A stretch of DNA of 64,000 nt, from assembly GCA_944321845.1 (NCBI GenBank), contig CALUMT010000037.1, positions 59,563-123,562 of the forward strand. The letters are read 5' to 3'. The position numbers and the translations under genes were made by a program. Source of the stretch: an uncultured Butyricimonas sp. Lineage in GTDB: Bacteria; Bacteroidota; Bacteroidia; Bacteroidales; Marinifilaceae. The notes beneath the pieces were generated by a model. The model was not told the origin of the DNA and did no database searches. It was given only the letters and a program-made list of their open reading frames with translations. Shown here piece after piece: positions 27,329 through 35,931 of the stretch. Each line of letters starts with the position of its first letter. Position 1 is the stretch's first letter.

Positions 27329-27757
27329 TTATTTGATTTCAATTTGTCTTTCACTCTTGGTTTCTTCAACGATCGGGCGTTTCGGGATAGATATACTCAG
27401 TACACCGTGTTCAACCTTGGCCTCGATTTTATCCTTCTCCACGTCGTCCGGCAATATCATTCGTTGTTGGAATTGCGTGTAGGAGAACTCGCGTCTCAGG
27501 TAGCGTCCTTCCTTCCGATCCTCGTTCTGTTCTTGTTTCTTTTCCATGGACACGATCAATTGGTTATCCTCGTCAATCCGGATCTTGAAATCATCTTTCG
27601 TCAATCCTGGAGCGGCAATCTCCACGTCGTATCCTTCTTCCGTCTCGAAAATGTTAATAGCAGGTGCTGTAACATTTGCTTTAGTTACCCATTCATTACC
27701 GAAAAAATCGTTAAATATACCGGGCAACCAGTTCTGTGATTTTCTCATTGGCATCAT
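27329..27757 (-). CDS. Hsp20/alpha-crystallin small heat-shock protein
   Basis: A 142-residue ATP-independent holdase. The alpha-crystallin domain spans about 38-130, with YDVEIAAPGLTKDDFKI near its start and the conserved AKVEHGVLSISIPKRP near its end. The short tail ends in the I-x-I pattern IEI used for oligomer assembly. The start is well supported: AGGAGG lies eight bases before the first ATG, an unusually strong Shine-Dalgarno for this phylum. It stands alone, with the TldE-like gene converging on it. Confidence 0.93.
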   Translation of the reverse strand: MMPMRKSQNWLPGIFNDFFGNEWVTKANVTAPAINIFETEEGYDVEIAAPGLTKDDFKIRIDEDNQLIVSMEKKQEQNEDRKEGRYLRREFSYTQFQQRMILPDDVEKDKIEAKVEHGVLSISIPKRPIVEETKSERQIEIK

Positions 27758-28030
27758 AACTAAATCCTCCTATTATATTGTTTAACTTATATTCTTTTCT
27801 TGAATCCGCTCTTTCAAGCTCAGATTCACCCTCTCTAATGCAACTCCCGTGCCAACCCCGGGAGCGGGTAAAAGGCGGGGATGAGACTGCAATAATGGCC
27901 ATTTCTCGGACATTATTTATCCGGGGTGTGTCATATTGTCCTTGTTATCAACAAAGTATAACGATGTTTATCAAAGTTGAATTTCCGAGGTGTCCCGTGC
28001 ATGCTTTTTCGTAAAAAGTTGCCCGGAAAA

Positions 28031-28061
28031 TTTGTGATGTAACGGGAAAACGCTATATTTG
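28031..28061 (+). promoter_or_regulatory. Bacteroidetes-type promoter of tRNA-Arg
   Basis: TTTG at 28031-28034 and TATATTTG at 28054-28061 are separated by 19 bases; the tRNA starts 26 bases later. Apart from this promoter and the upstream region of hsp20, I see nothing in the 329 bases from 27758 to 28086. Confidence 0.88.
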
Positions 28062-28086
28062 CACCGTCAAAAAAATGACATCCCTC

Positions 28087-28163
28087 GGTTCGGTAGCTCA
28101 GTTGGATAGAGCAACAGCCTTCTAAGCTGTGGGTCCCGAGTTCGAATCTCGGCCGGATCACCA
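28087..28163 (+). tRNA. tRNA-Arg(TCT)
   Basis: The acceptor strands GGTTCGG and CCGGATC pair with two G-U wobbles. The anticodon stem ACAGC/GCTGT holds the loop CTTCTAA, giving anticodon TCT, which reads AGA. The T arm CCGAG-TTCGAAT-CTCGG is perfect. The discriminator is A and the 3' CCA is encoded, unlike in the other two tRNAs of this window. Confidence 0.97.
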
Positions 28164-28172
28164 GGGTAAATC

Positions 28173-28204
28173 AAGGAGTTACAGCGTGATGTAACTCCTT
28201 TTTT
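28173..28204 (+). terminator. Terminator after tRNA-Arg
   Basis: AAGGAGTTAC and GTAACTCCTT form a 10-bp stem with an eight-base loop, followed by TTTT. Confidence 0.85.
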
Positions 28205-28330
28205 CGTGTCCTTCCTGTTTTACACCTGTCCCGTTATTCCCGGGATGAAGCCTGATGTGGCACAAGCGGACTCTTGCCCCCGGGTTGATAGAGCATCCTC
28301 GTCTCGTGTTCCATCCCCTTGTTTTTGCTT

Positions 28331-28647
28331 TTATAATCCCGTCTCCACGCGGAAATAGCGACTGGGGGAGAATGCCGTCCCGTCCTCCCGGGCGAAATAG
28401 AGATAGACGTGTGCCGTTCCCGTTATGTCGGGGGCGAGGGTGAACGTCCCTTCCCCTCATCGAAGCATTCGCGGTTCATGGAGTGGGAGAGGTTGTATCC
28501 CATCATTCCCCGTTCCATTGCGGCAGTCTGCCGTATATCGGCTGATACCATTTCCCGAAAAATGCGGTACATCCACTGTACGGCCCGGAACCGGGTGTTC
28601 TGCCCCGTTGTTTCTCGTTTGTTCTCCATGGGCCTCCCGGGAAGCAA
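28331..28647 (-). pseudogene. Remnant of a DUF6266-like gene
   Basis: Two pieces in different frames read like the family of the intact genes at 42-44 kb. The upstream piece (about 28450-28625) gives FRAVQWMYRIFREMVSADIR and GMMGYNLSHSMNREC, resembling the middle helices of that family. The downstream piece ends in TGTAHVYLYFAREDGTAFSP and RYFRVETGL before TAA at 28331-28333, matching the family C-terminus (xHVYxFxxxxG...S). The join near 28440 needs a frameshift, and most of the beta-rich centre is missing. It is a decayed gene with an internal deletion. The family name is my recognition of the pattern. Confidence 0.6.
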
Positions 28648-28782
28648 CGGGGAACTTGCTGGGGTGGGAGATTTTGTTTGGACTGGTTCTAATTTTGAGG
28701 AGGAATGGGGTGGATTCCACGCTTGGTCACGGTAAGGGGGTAAATTTTAATATTTTCGCGTGACAGCCATCCCGCTTGAGTG

Positions 28783-28813
28783 TTTGTAGAATGCTTTTTA
28801 TCGCGTATATTCG
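28783..28813 (+). promoter_or_regulatory. Bacteroidetes-type promoter in the decayed patch
   Basis: TTTG at 28783-28786 and TATATTCG at 28806-28813 are separated by 19 bases. The -7 box and next bases (TATATTCGCG) are identical to those of the promoter at 42989. It probably drives the orphan gene at 29103 with a leader of about 280 nt. In the rest of 28650-29102 I see only short unconvincing reading frames and an inverted GC-rich repeat (AGCCCGGG twice near 28830). Confidence 0.65.
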
Positions 28814-29102
28814 CGATATAGCCCGGGAGAGCCCGGGTACGCGATTTTGTTAGATAAGAAGCGTTTAGTTTTGTCCTTGATGAAAAAAACGACCAATTTT
28901 TTGAATTACAGGGATAAACGGTACAAACGCTCATGTTCGGCTTATATAGATTCTCTATATATACGGTCGGCGTGGGATGGCTGTTTATTTGTAATTCGGG
29001 TTTCTTGGTCGTTACCTTTCATCAGATAAACGTGCAACTTCCACGCTTTCTTTATGTTTACTGGTTGCCTCGCGGGAGTTGGGGGCTGAAAAGCTGGTTT
29101 TT

Positions 29103-29654
29103 ATGCAGGAAAATATTAAAAAGGATACTCCTTTATTTTTAGGGTACTTGACTCCGGATGGAAAACAGAGATGGTTTAAAGATGATTGTTTTTTTCGTTT
29201 GAAAGAAGAGGGTGGAGAGTTCTATGATAGAGAATTCGTGTTTATTAGTGAGTTTGAACGGGAGATTTATGTGAGGTATTCGCAATTGTGTCGAATTTAT
29301 TGGGATGATGTTGGAAATATGTATATTCCTCTGCTAATCTTACCTGGTGGTAAACGTGTTGAGATTGTCGGTTTATCTGTATTGGAGTTTTTGCAGTTAT
29401 GTGGAGATAGAAGATTGAAAACAGTGAGAAGGAAACTTGAAGGAGGACTTTATACTTCGAGTTCAAAAAGGTATAAGGATATATTTATTGATGAATGTGG
29501 GGAATGGCGTGGGTGTGTGGATTGTGAGAATCTTGTCCGAGAGAAGTTCGTGAAACCTTTCTTAGCAGGGGATGTGGATTTGTTAGTAAAAGAGGGTGGG
29601 GCTCGTTTTGGGGTGCTGTTTGATATAGAGATTTGTGATATGTTTATAAAATAG
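29103..29654 (+). CDS. Orphan hypothetical protein
   Basis: A 183-residue soluble protein with no signal peptide or membrane helix and no domain I recognise. It opens with MQENIKKDTPLFLGYLTPDG, contains an acidic/aromatic middle (YVRYSQLCRIYWDDVGNMYI) and four to five scattered cysteines. Its low G+C codon use differs from the G+C-rich hydrogenase block that follows. It lies between two remnants of DUF6266-like genes pointing away from each other, so it may be part of, or an insertion into, a decayed accessory locus. I chose ATG 29103; an upstream near-cognate start would add eight residues. Confidence 0.6.
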   Translation: MQENIKKDTPLFLGYLTPDGKQRWFKDDCFFRLKEEGGEFYDREFVFISEFEREIYVRYSQLCRIYWDDVGNMYIPLLILPGGKRVEIVGLSVLEFLQLCGDRRLKTVRRKLEGGLYTSSSKRYKDIFIDECGEWRGCVDCENLVREKFVKPFLAGDVDLLVKEGGARFGVLFDIEICDMFIK

Positions 29655-29668
29655 AGTGTGGACTTGTG

Positions 29669-29770
29669 GATGCTTTCTTAAAAAGGAGGGAGAAGCTGCA
29701 CGTGTACGTGTTCTGCACGGACGAGAAGGGGAAGGAGGCTTCGCCGTCGCTGCACCTGACTTTGGCCTGA
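29669..29770 (+). pseudogene. C-terminal fragment of a DUF6266-like gene
   Basis: The frame reads DAFLKRREKLHVYVFCTDEK followed by GKEASPSLHLTLA and TGA. It matches the last 30 or so residues of the DUF6266-like proteins (LHVYxF....G....SxS). The frame stays open a little upstream and overlaps the end of the orphan gene, but no N-terminal part exists. It mirrors the minus-strand remnant at 28331. Confidence 0.55.
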
Positions 29771-29851
29771 TGGATGATACTATCCTTAAGGCCGCCCTTT
29801 TGACAGAAAATGATAGGTTGGAAGTGAATCTCCACGAGGGTGGATAAATGA

Positions 29852-29885
29852 AACGAGGGTAACTCAAAACTGAGTTACCCTCGTT
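29852..29885. terminator. Perfect hairpin downstream of the hydrogenase operon
   Basis: AACGAGGGTAACTCA and TGAGTTACCCTCGTT form a 15-bp perfect stem with a four-base loop. The T run is weak on both strands. Its position 25 bases after the last minus-strand hydrogenase gene fits an operon terminator. Confidence 0.7.
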
Positions 29886-29909
29886 GATGTTTGTATGTAC
29901 GTTATGGGA

Positions 29910-30386
29910 TTATTGGAATTCCTGGAGGATTTTCTCCACGTCGCCGGGGACTACCCGACCGTAGACCTTCTCGCCGATGAGGACGACGGGCGCGAGCCCG
30001 CAGGCACCCACGCAGCGGAGGCTGGTGAGGGAGAATTTCCCGTCGGGGGTGGTTTCACCCACGTTGATGTTCAGTAGCCGCTTGAACTCGTCGAGCACTT
30101 TCTCCGCGCCGCGGACGTAGCAGGCCGTTCCCATGCAGACGGATATCGGGTGCTCGCCCTTGGGGGTCATGGAGAAGAAGGAGTAGAAGGTGACTACCCC
30201 ATACACTTTACTCACGGGGATGTTCAGCTGGCGGGCGATAACCTCCTGTACTTCCCGGGGCAGGTAGCCGAATAGCTCCTGGGCCTTGTGCAGGATATTG
30301 ATGAGCTCTCCCGGTTGGTTGCCGTGTTCGTCACAGAGGGCCACCAGTTGGTCTATTTTGCATTTGGATAATTTTATTTGTGTCAT
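29910..30386 (-). CDS. hndA: NADH-dependent [FeFe] hydrogenase, 24-kDa subunit
   Basis: A 158-residue thioredoxin-like [2Fe-2S] subunit of the NuoE/HndA/HydC family. The cluster ligands are visible as CMGTACYVRG and, about 40 residues later, CVGACGLAPV. The segment YLPREVQEVIARQLNIPVSK is typical of the N-terminal helical part. It passes electrons between the flavin subunit and the hydrogenase subunit in trimeric HydABC/Hnd enzymes. It is the last gene of the operon and starts 17 bases after the hydrogenase gene. Confidence 0.94.
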   Translation of the reverse strand: MTQIKLSKCKIDQLVALCDEHGNQPGELINILHKAQELFGYLPREVQEVIARQLNIPVSKVYGVVTFYSFFSMTPKGEHPISVCMGTACYVRGAEKVLDEFKRLLNINVGETTPDGKFSLTSLRCVGACGLAPVVLIGEKVYGRVVPGDVEKILQEFQ

Positions 30387-30403
30387 AGCATCATGTTCAT
30401 TCG

Positions 30404-32176
30404 TTATTGTTCAATGAATTCTTTTCCCCGGTTGAAATAGCAGGTGTGCAGCAGGTGATGGGCTTTCTCGCTCATGGGTTTCCCGAGGAATTCCTCGTAC
30501 AGGGAAATGATGTACGGGTTCTCGTGGGATTTGCGGAGATGTTTGCCCTCGTCCTCCGTGTACAGGGCACGGGTACGTGCCTTCAGCAGTTCGGAATTGC
30601 CGTGGTGCAGCGGTTGGCCGCCTCCACCGATACATCCGCCGGGGCAGGCCATGACCTCGATGGCGTGGTAGTGGCATTGGCCGGCACGGATAGCTTCCAT
30701 GAGCTTGCGGGCGTTACCGAGCGTGTGGGCCACGGCCACTTTCAGCTCGACGCCGTTCACGTCGATGGTGGCTTCCTTGAGCCCTTCCATGCCCCGCACG
30801 TTCTCGAAGTTCACGTTGTCCAGGGTCTTGCCCGTCTGCAGCTCGTAGGCGGTACGCAGGGCGGCTTCCATCACGCCACCGCTGGCCCCGAAGATGACGG
30901 CCGCTCCCGTGGATTCACCCAGCGGGGCGTCGAAGTCTTCATCCGGCAACTGCATGAAGTTGATATTCGTCCGCTTGATGAGCGAGGCCAGTTCCCGGGT
31001 AGTGATGGAGTAGTTGACATCCGGGTCGCCGTTGGTCTTGAATTCGTCGCGTTCGCACTCGAATTTCTTGGCGATACAGGGCATCACGGACACCACGACG
31101 AGGTCTTCCCGGGGGATTCCCATCTTCTCGGCCCAGTACGTCTTGGCGATGGAACCGAACATCTGTTGCGGGGAGCGGGCGCTGGAAGGCAGATCCAGCA
31201 GGTCCGGGAATTGTTTCTCGAAGAAGTTCACCCATCCCGGGCAGCAGGAGGTGATGATAGGCAGCTTCACGTCCTTGTCTCCGTTGAGGAATGCCCCGAG
31301 GCGTCCCAGCAATTCCGTTCCTTCCTCCATGATGGTGAGGTCGGCGGCGAAGTCGGTGTCGAACACCTTGGCGAATCCCAGCTGACGCAGGGCGGCCACC
31401 ATCTTGCCGGTGACGGAGGTTCCCGGTTCAAGCCCGAATTCCTCCCCGAGGGCGGCACGCACGGCGGGAGCCGTCTGCACGATGACCGTCTTCTTCGGGT
31501 TGGCCAGGTCGCGGATGAGGCGGTTGGTATGGTCGATCTCGGTTAACGCTCCTACCGGGCAAACGGCCACGCACTGGCCGCAGAAGGTACATTCCGTGTC
31601 CTTCAGGTCGAGGTCGAAGGCGGGCATCACCACGGCCCCGAATCCCCGGTTGGCAGCCCCGAGGGCGCCGACGGTCTGCACCTGGTTACACATGGTCTCG
31701 CAGCGGCGGCAGTAGATACATTTGCTCATGTCCCGGCGGATGGAGGGCGAGAGATCCACCCGGTATTCCGTCTGTTCTCCCTGGAAGGGGATTTCGCGGA
31801 TACCCAGCTTGATGGCGGCGTTCTGCAGCTCGCAGTTGCCGGATTTGGCGCACACGAGGCAGTCGGACGGGTGGTCGGAGAGGATAAGCTCCATCACGGT
31901 CCGGCGGGCGTTCAGCACGCGGATGGTGTTCGTGTGTACCTCCATGCCGTTCTCGCAGCGGGTGGCGCAGGAGGGGGCCAGGTTTCTACGTCCCTTGACT
32001 TCCACCACGCACAACCGGCATGAGGCGGGGGCGTTCTTGATGCACATTCCCTCGAGGTTCATGTAGCATAGGGTGGGAATGTCGATGCCCATTCCCCGGG
32101 CAGCTTCCAGAATCGTGGTTCCCTTGGGAACGCTGACTTCTCGGTTATCTATTTTTAGCGTTATATTTTCGTTCAT
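30404..32176 (-). CDS. hndD: Catalytic [FeFe] hydrogenase subunit, group A
   Basis: A 590-residue cytoplasmic enzyme that makes or oxidises H2. Domains in order: [2Fe-2S] ferredoxin (1-80), His-Cys [4Fe-4S] region (HPSDCLVCAKSGNCELQ), a two-cluster ferredoxin domain (CIYCRRCETMC; CTFCGQCVAVCP), then the H domain with all three signatures: L1 TSCCPGW, L2 MPCIAKKFE and L3 MACPGGCIGGGGQP. The C-terminal small-subunit-like part ends in KPMSEKAHHLLHTCYFNRG. The proton-transfer Cys before the L1 ligand is present, so the enzyme should be active. With HndA and HndC it forms an NADH-linked, probably electron-bifurcating enzyme. The ATG at 32176 begins the ferredoxin domain. Confidence 0.97.
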   Translation of the reverse strand: MNENITLKIDNREVSVPKGTTILEAARGMGIDIPTLCYMNLEGMCIKNAPASCRLCVVEVKGRRNLAPSCATRCENGMEVHTNTIRVLNARRTVMELILSDHPSDCLVCAKSGNCELQNAAIKLGIREIPFQGEQTEYRVDLSPSIRRDMSKCIYCRRCETMCNQVQTVGALGAANRGFGAVVMPAFDLDLKDTECTFCGQCVAVCPVGALTEIDHTNRLIRDLANPKKTVIVQTAPAVRAALGEEFGLEPGTSVTGKMVAALRQLGFAKVFDTDFAADLTIMEEGTELLGRLGAFLNGDKDVKLPIITSCCPGWVNFFEKQFPDLLDLPSSARSPQQMFGSIAKTYWAEKMGIPREDLVVVSVMPCIAKKFECERDEFKTNGDPDVNYSITTRELASLIKRTNINFMQLPDEDFDAPLGESTGAAVIFGASGGVMEAALRTAYELQTGKTLDNVNFENVRGMEGLKEATIDVNGVELKVAVAHTLGNARKLMEAIRAGQCHYHAIEVMACPGGCIGGGGQPLHHGNSELLKARTRALYTEDEGKHLRKSHENPYIISLYEEFLGKPMSEKAHHLLHTCYFNRGKEFIEQ

Positions 32177-32219
32177 AATACAAACTTCCTGTCGTTTCAA
32201 TATTCAACATCCTGGTTTC

Positions 32220-34010
32220 TTATCTCGTGCTGATGGCCTTGAATTTACATTTCTCGATACACGTGCCGCACTTGATACACTTGGACGTGTCGATGAAATG
32301 CGGGCTCTTCCGCTCGCCGACGATGGCGTCTACCGGGCAATTGCGGGCGCATAGGCCGCAGCCGATACACAGTTCCGGGTCGATGTGGAAGGAAAGCAGG
32401 GCCTTGCACTTCCCGGCCGGGCACTTGTGGTCGCGGATGTGGGCCACGTACTCGTCGTAGAAGTTGTTGAGCGTGGACAGCACGGGGTTCGGGGAAGTTT
32501 GTCCCAGTCCGCAGAGGGCGGTGTCCTTGATGACCTGGCTCAGGTTCTGCAACGTGTCGAGGTCTTCCATCGTGCCCTTGCCCTGGGTGATTTTGTCGAG
32601 AATCTCGTACAGCCGCTTGTTACCCACCCGGCACGGTGTACATTTCCCGCAGGATTCCTCCACCGTGAAGTCGAGGTAGAACTTGGCCACGGACACCATA
32701 CAGTCGTCCTCGTCCATGACAATCATACCGCCGGAACCCATCATGGAGCCGGATGCCAGCAGGTTGTCGAAGTCGATGGGCACGTCCAGGTGTTTCTCCG
32801 TCAGGCAGCCGCCGGATGGACCTCCCGTCTGCACGGCCTTGAATTTCTTGCCGTTCTTGATGCCGCCGCCGATCTCGTAGATGACTTCCCGCAGGGTGGT
32901 TCCCATCGGGACCTCGATCAGGCCGACATTGTTGATTTTCCCGGCTAGGGCGAACACCTTCGTTCCTTTCGAGCGTTCCGTCCCGATTTTGTTGAACCAG
33001 TTGGCCCCTCTCGTGATGATGACCGGGATGTTGGCCAGCGTCTCCACGTTGTTCACGTTGGTCGGGCGGTTCAGGTAGCCGGCTTCAGCCGGGAAGGGCG
33101 GTTTCATGGTCGGTTCGCCGCGTTGTCCCTCCATGGAGTGGATGAGGGCGGTTTCCTCGCCGCAGACGAATGCTCCGGCCCCGTAGCGGATCTCGATGTC
33201 GAAGTGGAATCCCGTGCCGAAGATGTTCTCGCCGAGCAACCCGAATTCCTTGGCCTGTTTGATGGCCACTTGCAGGCGGTGGATGGCCAGCGGGTATTCC
33301 GCGCGGATGTACACCAGTCCCTTCGTGGCCCCGATGCTGTATCCGCAGATGGCCATGGCCTCGATGATGGAGTGGGGGTCACCTTCCATGATGGAACGGT
33401 CCATGAACGCTCCCGGGTCGCCCTCGTCGGCGTTACATACCACGTATTTCTGGTCGGCCTGGTACTTGCTGGCGAATTCCCATTTCATTCCCGTCGGGAA
33501 TCCGGCACCACCCCGTCCGCGCAGGCCCGACAGCTTGATTTCGGCGATGACCTCCTCCGGCTTCATCTCGGTGAGGCACTTGGCCAGGGCCGAGTAGCCG
33601 TCGCGGGCGATGTATTCCTCGATGTTCTCCGGATCGATGAACCCGCAGTTACGCAGCGCGATACGCAATTGTTTCTTGTAGAATCCCATGTGCTTCGAGT
33701 CGCTGACCGCAACCTTGCGTTCCGGGTCCTTGTACAGCAGACGTTCCACCTTCCGTCCCTTGATGATGTGCTCGTTGACGATTTCCTCGGCGTCATCCGG
33801 TTTCACCTGCACGTAGAACGTGTTGTCCGGCATGATTTTCACGATGGGTCCCTTCTCGCAGAACCCGAAGCATCCCGTGGCGATGACTTGTACCTCGTCT
33901 TCCAGGTTTTTATCCCGGAGGCATTCCTCCAGCCGCGTGATGATTTGTGCGCTGGCTGAAGCTCTACACCCCGTTCCTCCGCAAACGAGGATATGCATTT
34001 TATAGTTCAT
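32220..34010 (-). CDS. hndC: NADH-binding flavin subunit of the [FeFe] hydrogenase
   Basis: A 596-residue NuoF/HydB-type subunit. It has an N-terminal [2Fe-2S] thioredoxin-like domain (CGGTGCRASASAQI; ATGCFGFCEKGP), the FMN/NADH domain (LRGRGGAGFPTGMKW; ADEGDPGAFMDR; GAGAFVCGEETALIHSMEGQ), an SLBB region, the [4Fe-4S] motif ESCGKCTPCRVG, and a C-terminal two-cluster ferredoxin domain (CIGCGLCARNCP; CIKCGTCIEKC). This layout is that of the flavin subunit of trimeric bifurcating hydrogenases, where NADH and reduced ferredoxin jointly drive H2 formation. It lies 43 bases upstream of hndD. Confidence 0.96.
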   Translation of the reverse strand: MNYKMHILVCGGTGCRASASAQIITRLEECLRDKNLEDEVQVIATGCFGFCEKGPIVKIMPDNTFYVQVKPDDAEEIVNEHIIKGRKVERLLYKDPERKVAVSDSKHMGFYKKQLRIALRNCGFIDPENIEEYIARDGYSALAKCLTEMKPEEVIAEIKLSGLRGRGGAGFPTGMKWEFASKYQADQKYVVCNADEGDPGAFMDRSIMEGDPHSIIEAMAICGYSIGATKGLVYIRAEYPLAIHRLQVAIKQAKEFGLLGENIFGTGFHFDIEIRYGAGAFVCGEETALIHSMEGQRGEPTMKPPFPAEAGYLNRPTNVNNVETLANIPVIITRGANWFNKIGTERSKGTKVFALAGKINNVGLIEVPMGTTLREVIYEIGGGIKNGKKFKAVQTGGPSGGCLTEKHLDVPIDFDNLLASGSMMGSGGMIVMDEDDCMVSVAKFYLDFTVEESCGKCTPCRVGNKRLYEILDKITQGKGTMEDLDTLQNLSQVIKDTALCGLGQTSPNPVLSTLNNFYDEYVAHIRDHKCPAGKCKALLSFHIDPELCIGCGLCARNCPVDAIVGERKSPHFIDTSKCIKCGTCIEKCKFKAISTR

Positions 34011-34047
34011 ATTTTTGTTCTTGATTAGATGTGATTGATTCGTCTGT

Positions 34048-34437
34048 TTAAATGGTGTTGTAGTTTACCGGAATGATGCCCTCCACCAGTTCGTCGTGCT
34101 TCAGGTATTTCTGGATGATTTCCTCCGCCTTTTCCGGGGTCACGTGGCCGAACACGATGGGTTCCTTGCCCGGTTTCGTGATTTCCACGGTGGGTTCGGC
34201 GTAGCAGTAGCCCATGCAGCCCGTTTGCGTGACAACGGCGTTTATCCCGTTCTCGGCGAGGTGCTCGATGAAGTAGTTCATCGTTTCCTTGCTCCCGGCG
34301 GCGATACCGCAGGTGGCCATGGCCACCCGGATTTGGATGAGGTTCTCCACTTGTTCGCTTTTCTCTCTTAAATCCAGTTTCTCCTGAACTTGACTCTTGA
34401 TGCGTTTGAGGTCTGAAAGTGATTTAATTTTCTCCAT
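34048..34437 (-). CDS. hndB: HndB-like (2Fe-2S) ferredoxin-domain protein
   Basis: A 129-residue thioredoxin-like [2Fe-2S] protein. The N-terminal third is charged and helical. The cluster motif comprises MATCGIAAGS and, about 35 residues on, TQTGCMGYCYAEP. It matches HndB of the Hnd-type hydrogenases and is encoded in the usual place between the ATPase gene and hndC. Its role is probably an accessory electron carrier of the complex. Confidence 0.9.
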   Translation of the reverse strand: MEKIKSLSDLKRIKSQVQEKLDLREKSEQVENLIQIRVAMATCGIAAGSKETMNYFIEHLAENGINAVVTQTGCMGYCYAEPTVEITKPGKEPIVFGHVTPEKAEEIIQKYLKHDELVEGIIPVNYNTI

Positions 34438-34465
34438 ACAATTCGTGATGGTTTTTTGTTCTACG

Positions 34466-35011
34466 TTATTCTGTTGACAATTCTCTTATATTTTCCCGGA
34501 CCAGTTCCTGCAGGGCGGAAACGATTTCAAGGTGATTAATAGGCACGTCTCCCAGCGTCTCCTTGACCTCCCGCGTGTCGAAAACGTATTCGCCTTTTGC
34601 AGTAATATGCCGGTAGATAAATTCAATTTCCGGGTTGGCCGTGGCCAGCAGCACCACCGTCCCTCCCATGTCGCCCCGGGGTGGGGTGTCCCAGTTGGAC
34701 AGCACGAATTCCGCCCGTACCGTCGTTCCCTCGCCTTCCCGCGAGGTGATGCTGAACGAGCCGCCCGTCCGCTCCGCGTTCTGCTTGAGCAGCGGGATGC
34801 CCAGTCCCACTTTCCGCACCGTCCGACTAGTAAAAAACGGATCCGTCACCCGGGCCAGTGTTGCCTCGTTCATGCCGCATCCGTTGTCCTGTATCATGAT
34901 GGTCAGGGAATCCTTTCCGGGGTCTTCCCTGTACTCGATTTCAATTCGGCTGGCCTTGGCCCTGACCGAATTTTGTGCGATGTCCATGACGTGTGCGGCG
35001 ATGTCTTGCAT
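34466..35011 (-). CDS. Histidine-kinase-like ATPase of the hydrogenase operon
   Basis: A 181-residue protein that has an ATP-binding GHKL domain but no phosphoacceptor histidine domain. The N box (VMDIAQNSVRA), G1 box (QDNGCGM) and G2 box (GLGIPLL) are intact. The C-terminal 60 residues are unique. Similar stand-alone ATPases sit in hydrogenase operons of Clostridia and are presumed to signal. I place the start at the ATG at 35011, since the longer frame upstream runs through the promoter at 35081-35111. It is the first gene of the catalytic half of the block. Confidence 0.85.
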   Translation of the reverse strand: MQDIAAHVMDIAQNSVRAKASRIEIEYREDPGKDSLTIMIQDNGCGMNEATLARVTDPFFTSRTVRKVGLGIPLLKQNAERTGGSFSITSREGEGTTVRAEFVLSNWDTPPRGDMGGTVVLLATANPEIEFIYRHITAKGEYVFDTREVKETLGDVPINHLEIVSALQELVRENIRELSTE

Positions 35012-35080
35012 GTTCCCGTGGTTCTTATAGATTTTAATGCCTTTCTCTCGTTTTGCTTTCGATTTCGAGTTAAAGCGTTT

Positions 35081-35111
35081 CAAATATAGGAAAAATATAA
35101 CAACATGCAAG
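35081..35111 (-). promoter_or_regulatory. Internal promoter ahead of the catalytic hydrogenase genes
   Basis: On the minus strand CTTG (35111-35108) and TATATTTG (35088-35081) are separated by 19 bases. Transcription would start near 35074, about 60 bases before the ATPase gene. It divides the block into a sensory unit (38418-35195) and a catalytic unit (35011-29910). Confidence 0.7.
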
Positions 35112-35194
35112 AGTTTTGAACAAACACTAGCTAATATAGACTGTTTCTAAATCGTTGGCGGGGGATGGAACGACACGGGGAAGTGGGATTGACT

Positions 35195-35929
35195 CTATAT
35201 TTTAGAGGTGGAGGGAATGCCTTGGCGGAGGGCCTGGCGGATGGCCTCGAACGAGAAGTCGGGCAGGAGGAGTTCCGTGTACACCTTGCCGATGTCCTCC
35301 ACGTAATGGGCATCGGAGGCTGTCGTGAAAGCGTACGTGGCCAGGTAGGGATGCTCGGCCGTGATGCGTTCCCGCGAGGAGCGGGGACTTATCTCCAGGG
35401 CGTCGCAGGTGAGGTCGGGCGGCACGAAACCCAGTTGCGAGAGGATGCTGTATGCCGGTTTGTCGATATGTGCCGGGATGAAGATGCCGCCCAGCCCGTG
35501 TACAGTCTGCTCCACCGTCTCTATCGAGGCGTCTAGGGCGGAGATGAGCAGGTAGGGTTCCTCGTGCACGATTTCCTCCTCCGCGTTCACCGCTACCTGG
35601 TAGCCGAATTTGTCCGGGTTGTTGGGGATAGGGGGGAGGTGTTGGTCCAGGAACGCCTGGAAGCGCTCCAGCGCCTCTCCCGTCGGGAAGAAGGCCAGGC
35701 AATGCGCCTCCTCGGCCGTCGTTACCTCGGCACCTGCCAGCACGAACAGGCCGTTCTCCCGTCCCAGCTCCTGGATGACGCCCGCCTGCCGCGTGCAGTT
35801 GTGGTCCGCGATGCCGATGATGTCCAGTCCCTTCTCCCGGGCGGCGCGCACGATGTTCCGGGGGCTCATGTCCAAATCCCCGCACGGCGAGAGCACCGTG
35901 TGTATGTGCAAGTCGGCCCGGGCACGCAT
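35195..35929 (-). CDS. PHP-domain metal-dependent phosphoesterase
   Basis: A 244-residue polymerase-and-histidinol-phosphatase fold protein. Metal ligands are visible in DLHIHTVLSPCGD near residue 6, IGIADHNCTRQ near 38, the middle Glu/His segment VLAGAEVTTAEEAHCLAFF, IPAHIDKP, and the C-terminal TTASDAHYVED. It should hydrolyse a phosphoester or phosphoprotein. Genes of this type accompany the sensory hydrogenase cassette in anaerobic Firmicutes. The start follows the DRTGG stop by two bases; a longer reading frame extending to 36463 is a shadow of the neighbouring genes. Confidence 0.88.
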   Translation of the reverse strand: MRARADLHIHTVLSPCGDLDMSPRNIVRAAREKGLDIIGIADHNCTRQAGVIQELGRENGLFVLAGAEVTTAEEAHCLAFFPTGEALERFQAFLDQHLPPIPNNPDKFGYQVAVNAEEEIVHEEPYLLISALDASIETVEQTVHGLGGIFIPAHIDKPAYSILSQLGFVPPDLTCDALEISPRSSRERITAEHPYLATYAFTTASDAHYVEDIGKVYTELLLPDFSFEAIRQALRQGIPSTSKI

Positions 35930-35931
35930 GG

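Noticed and set aside
27329-27785. Plus-strand frames opposite hsp20
   Set aside because: The minus strand has a strong Shine-Dalgarno and a full alpha-crystallin domain.
28409-28763. Overlapping plus-strand frames after tRNA-Arg
   Set aside because: They are antisense to the DUF6266-like remnant and have no protein-like pattern.
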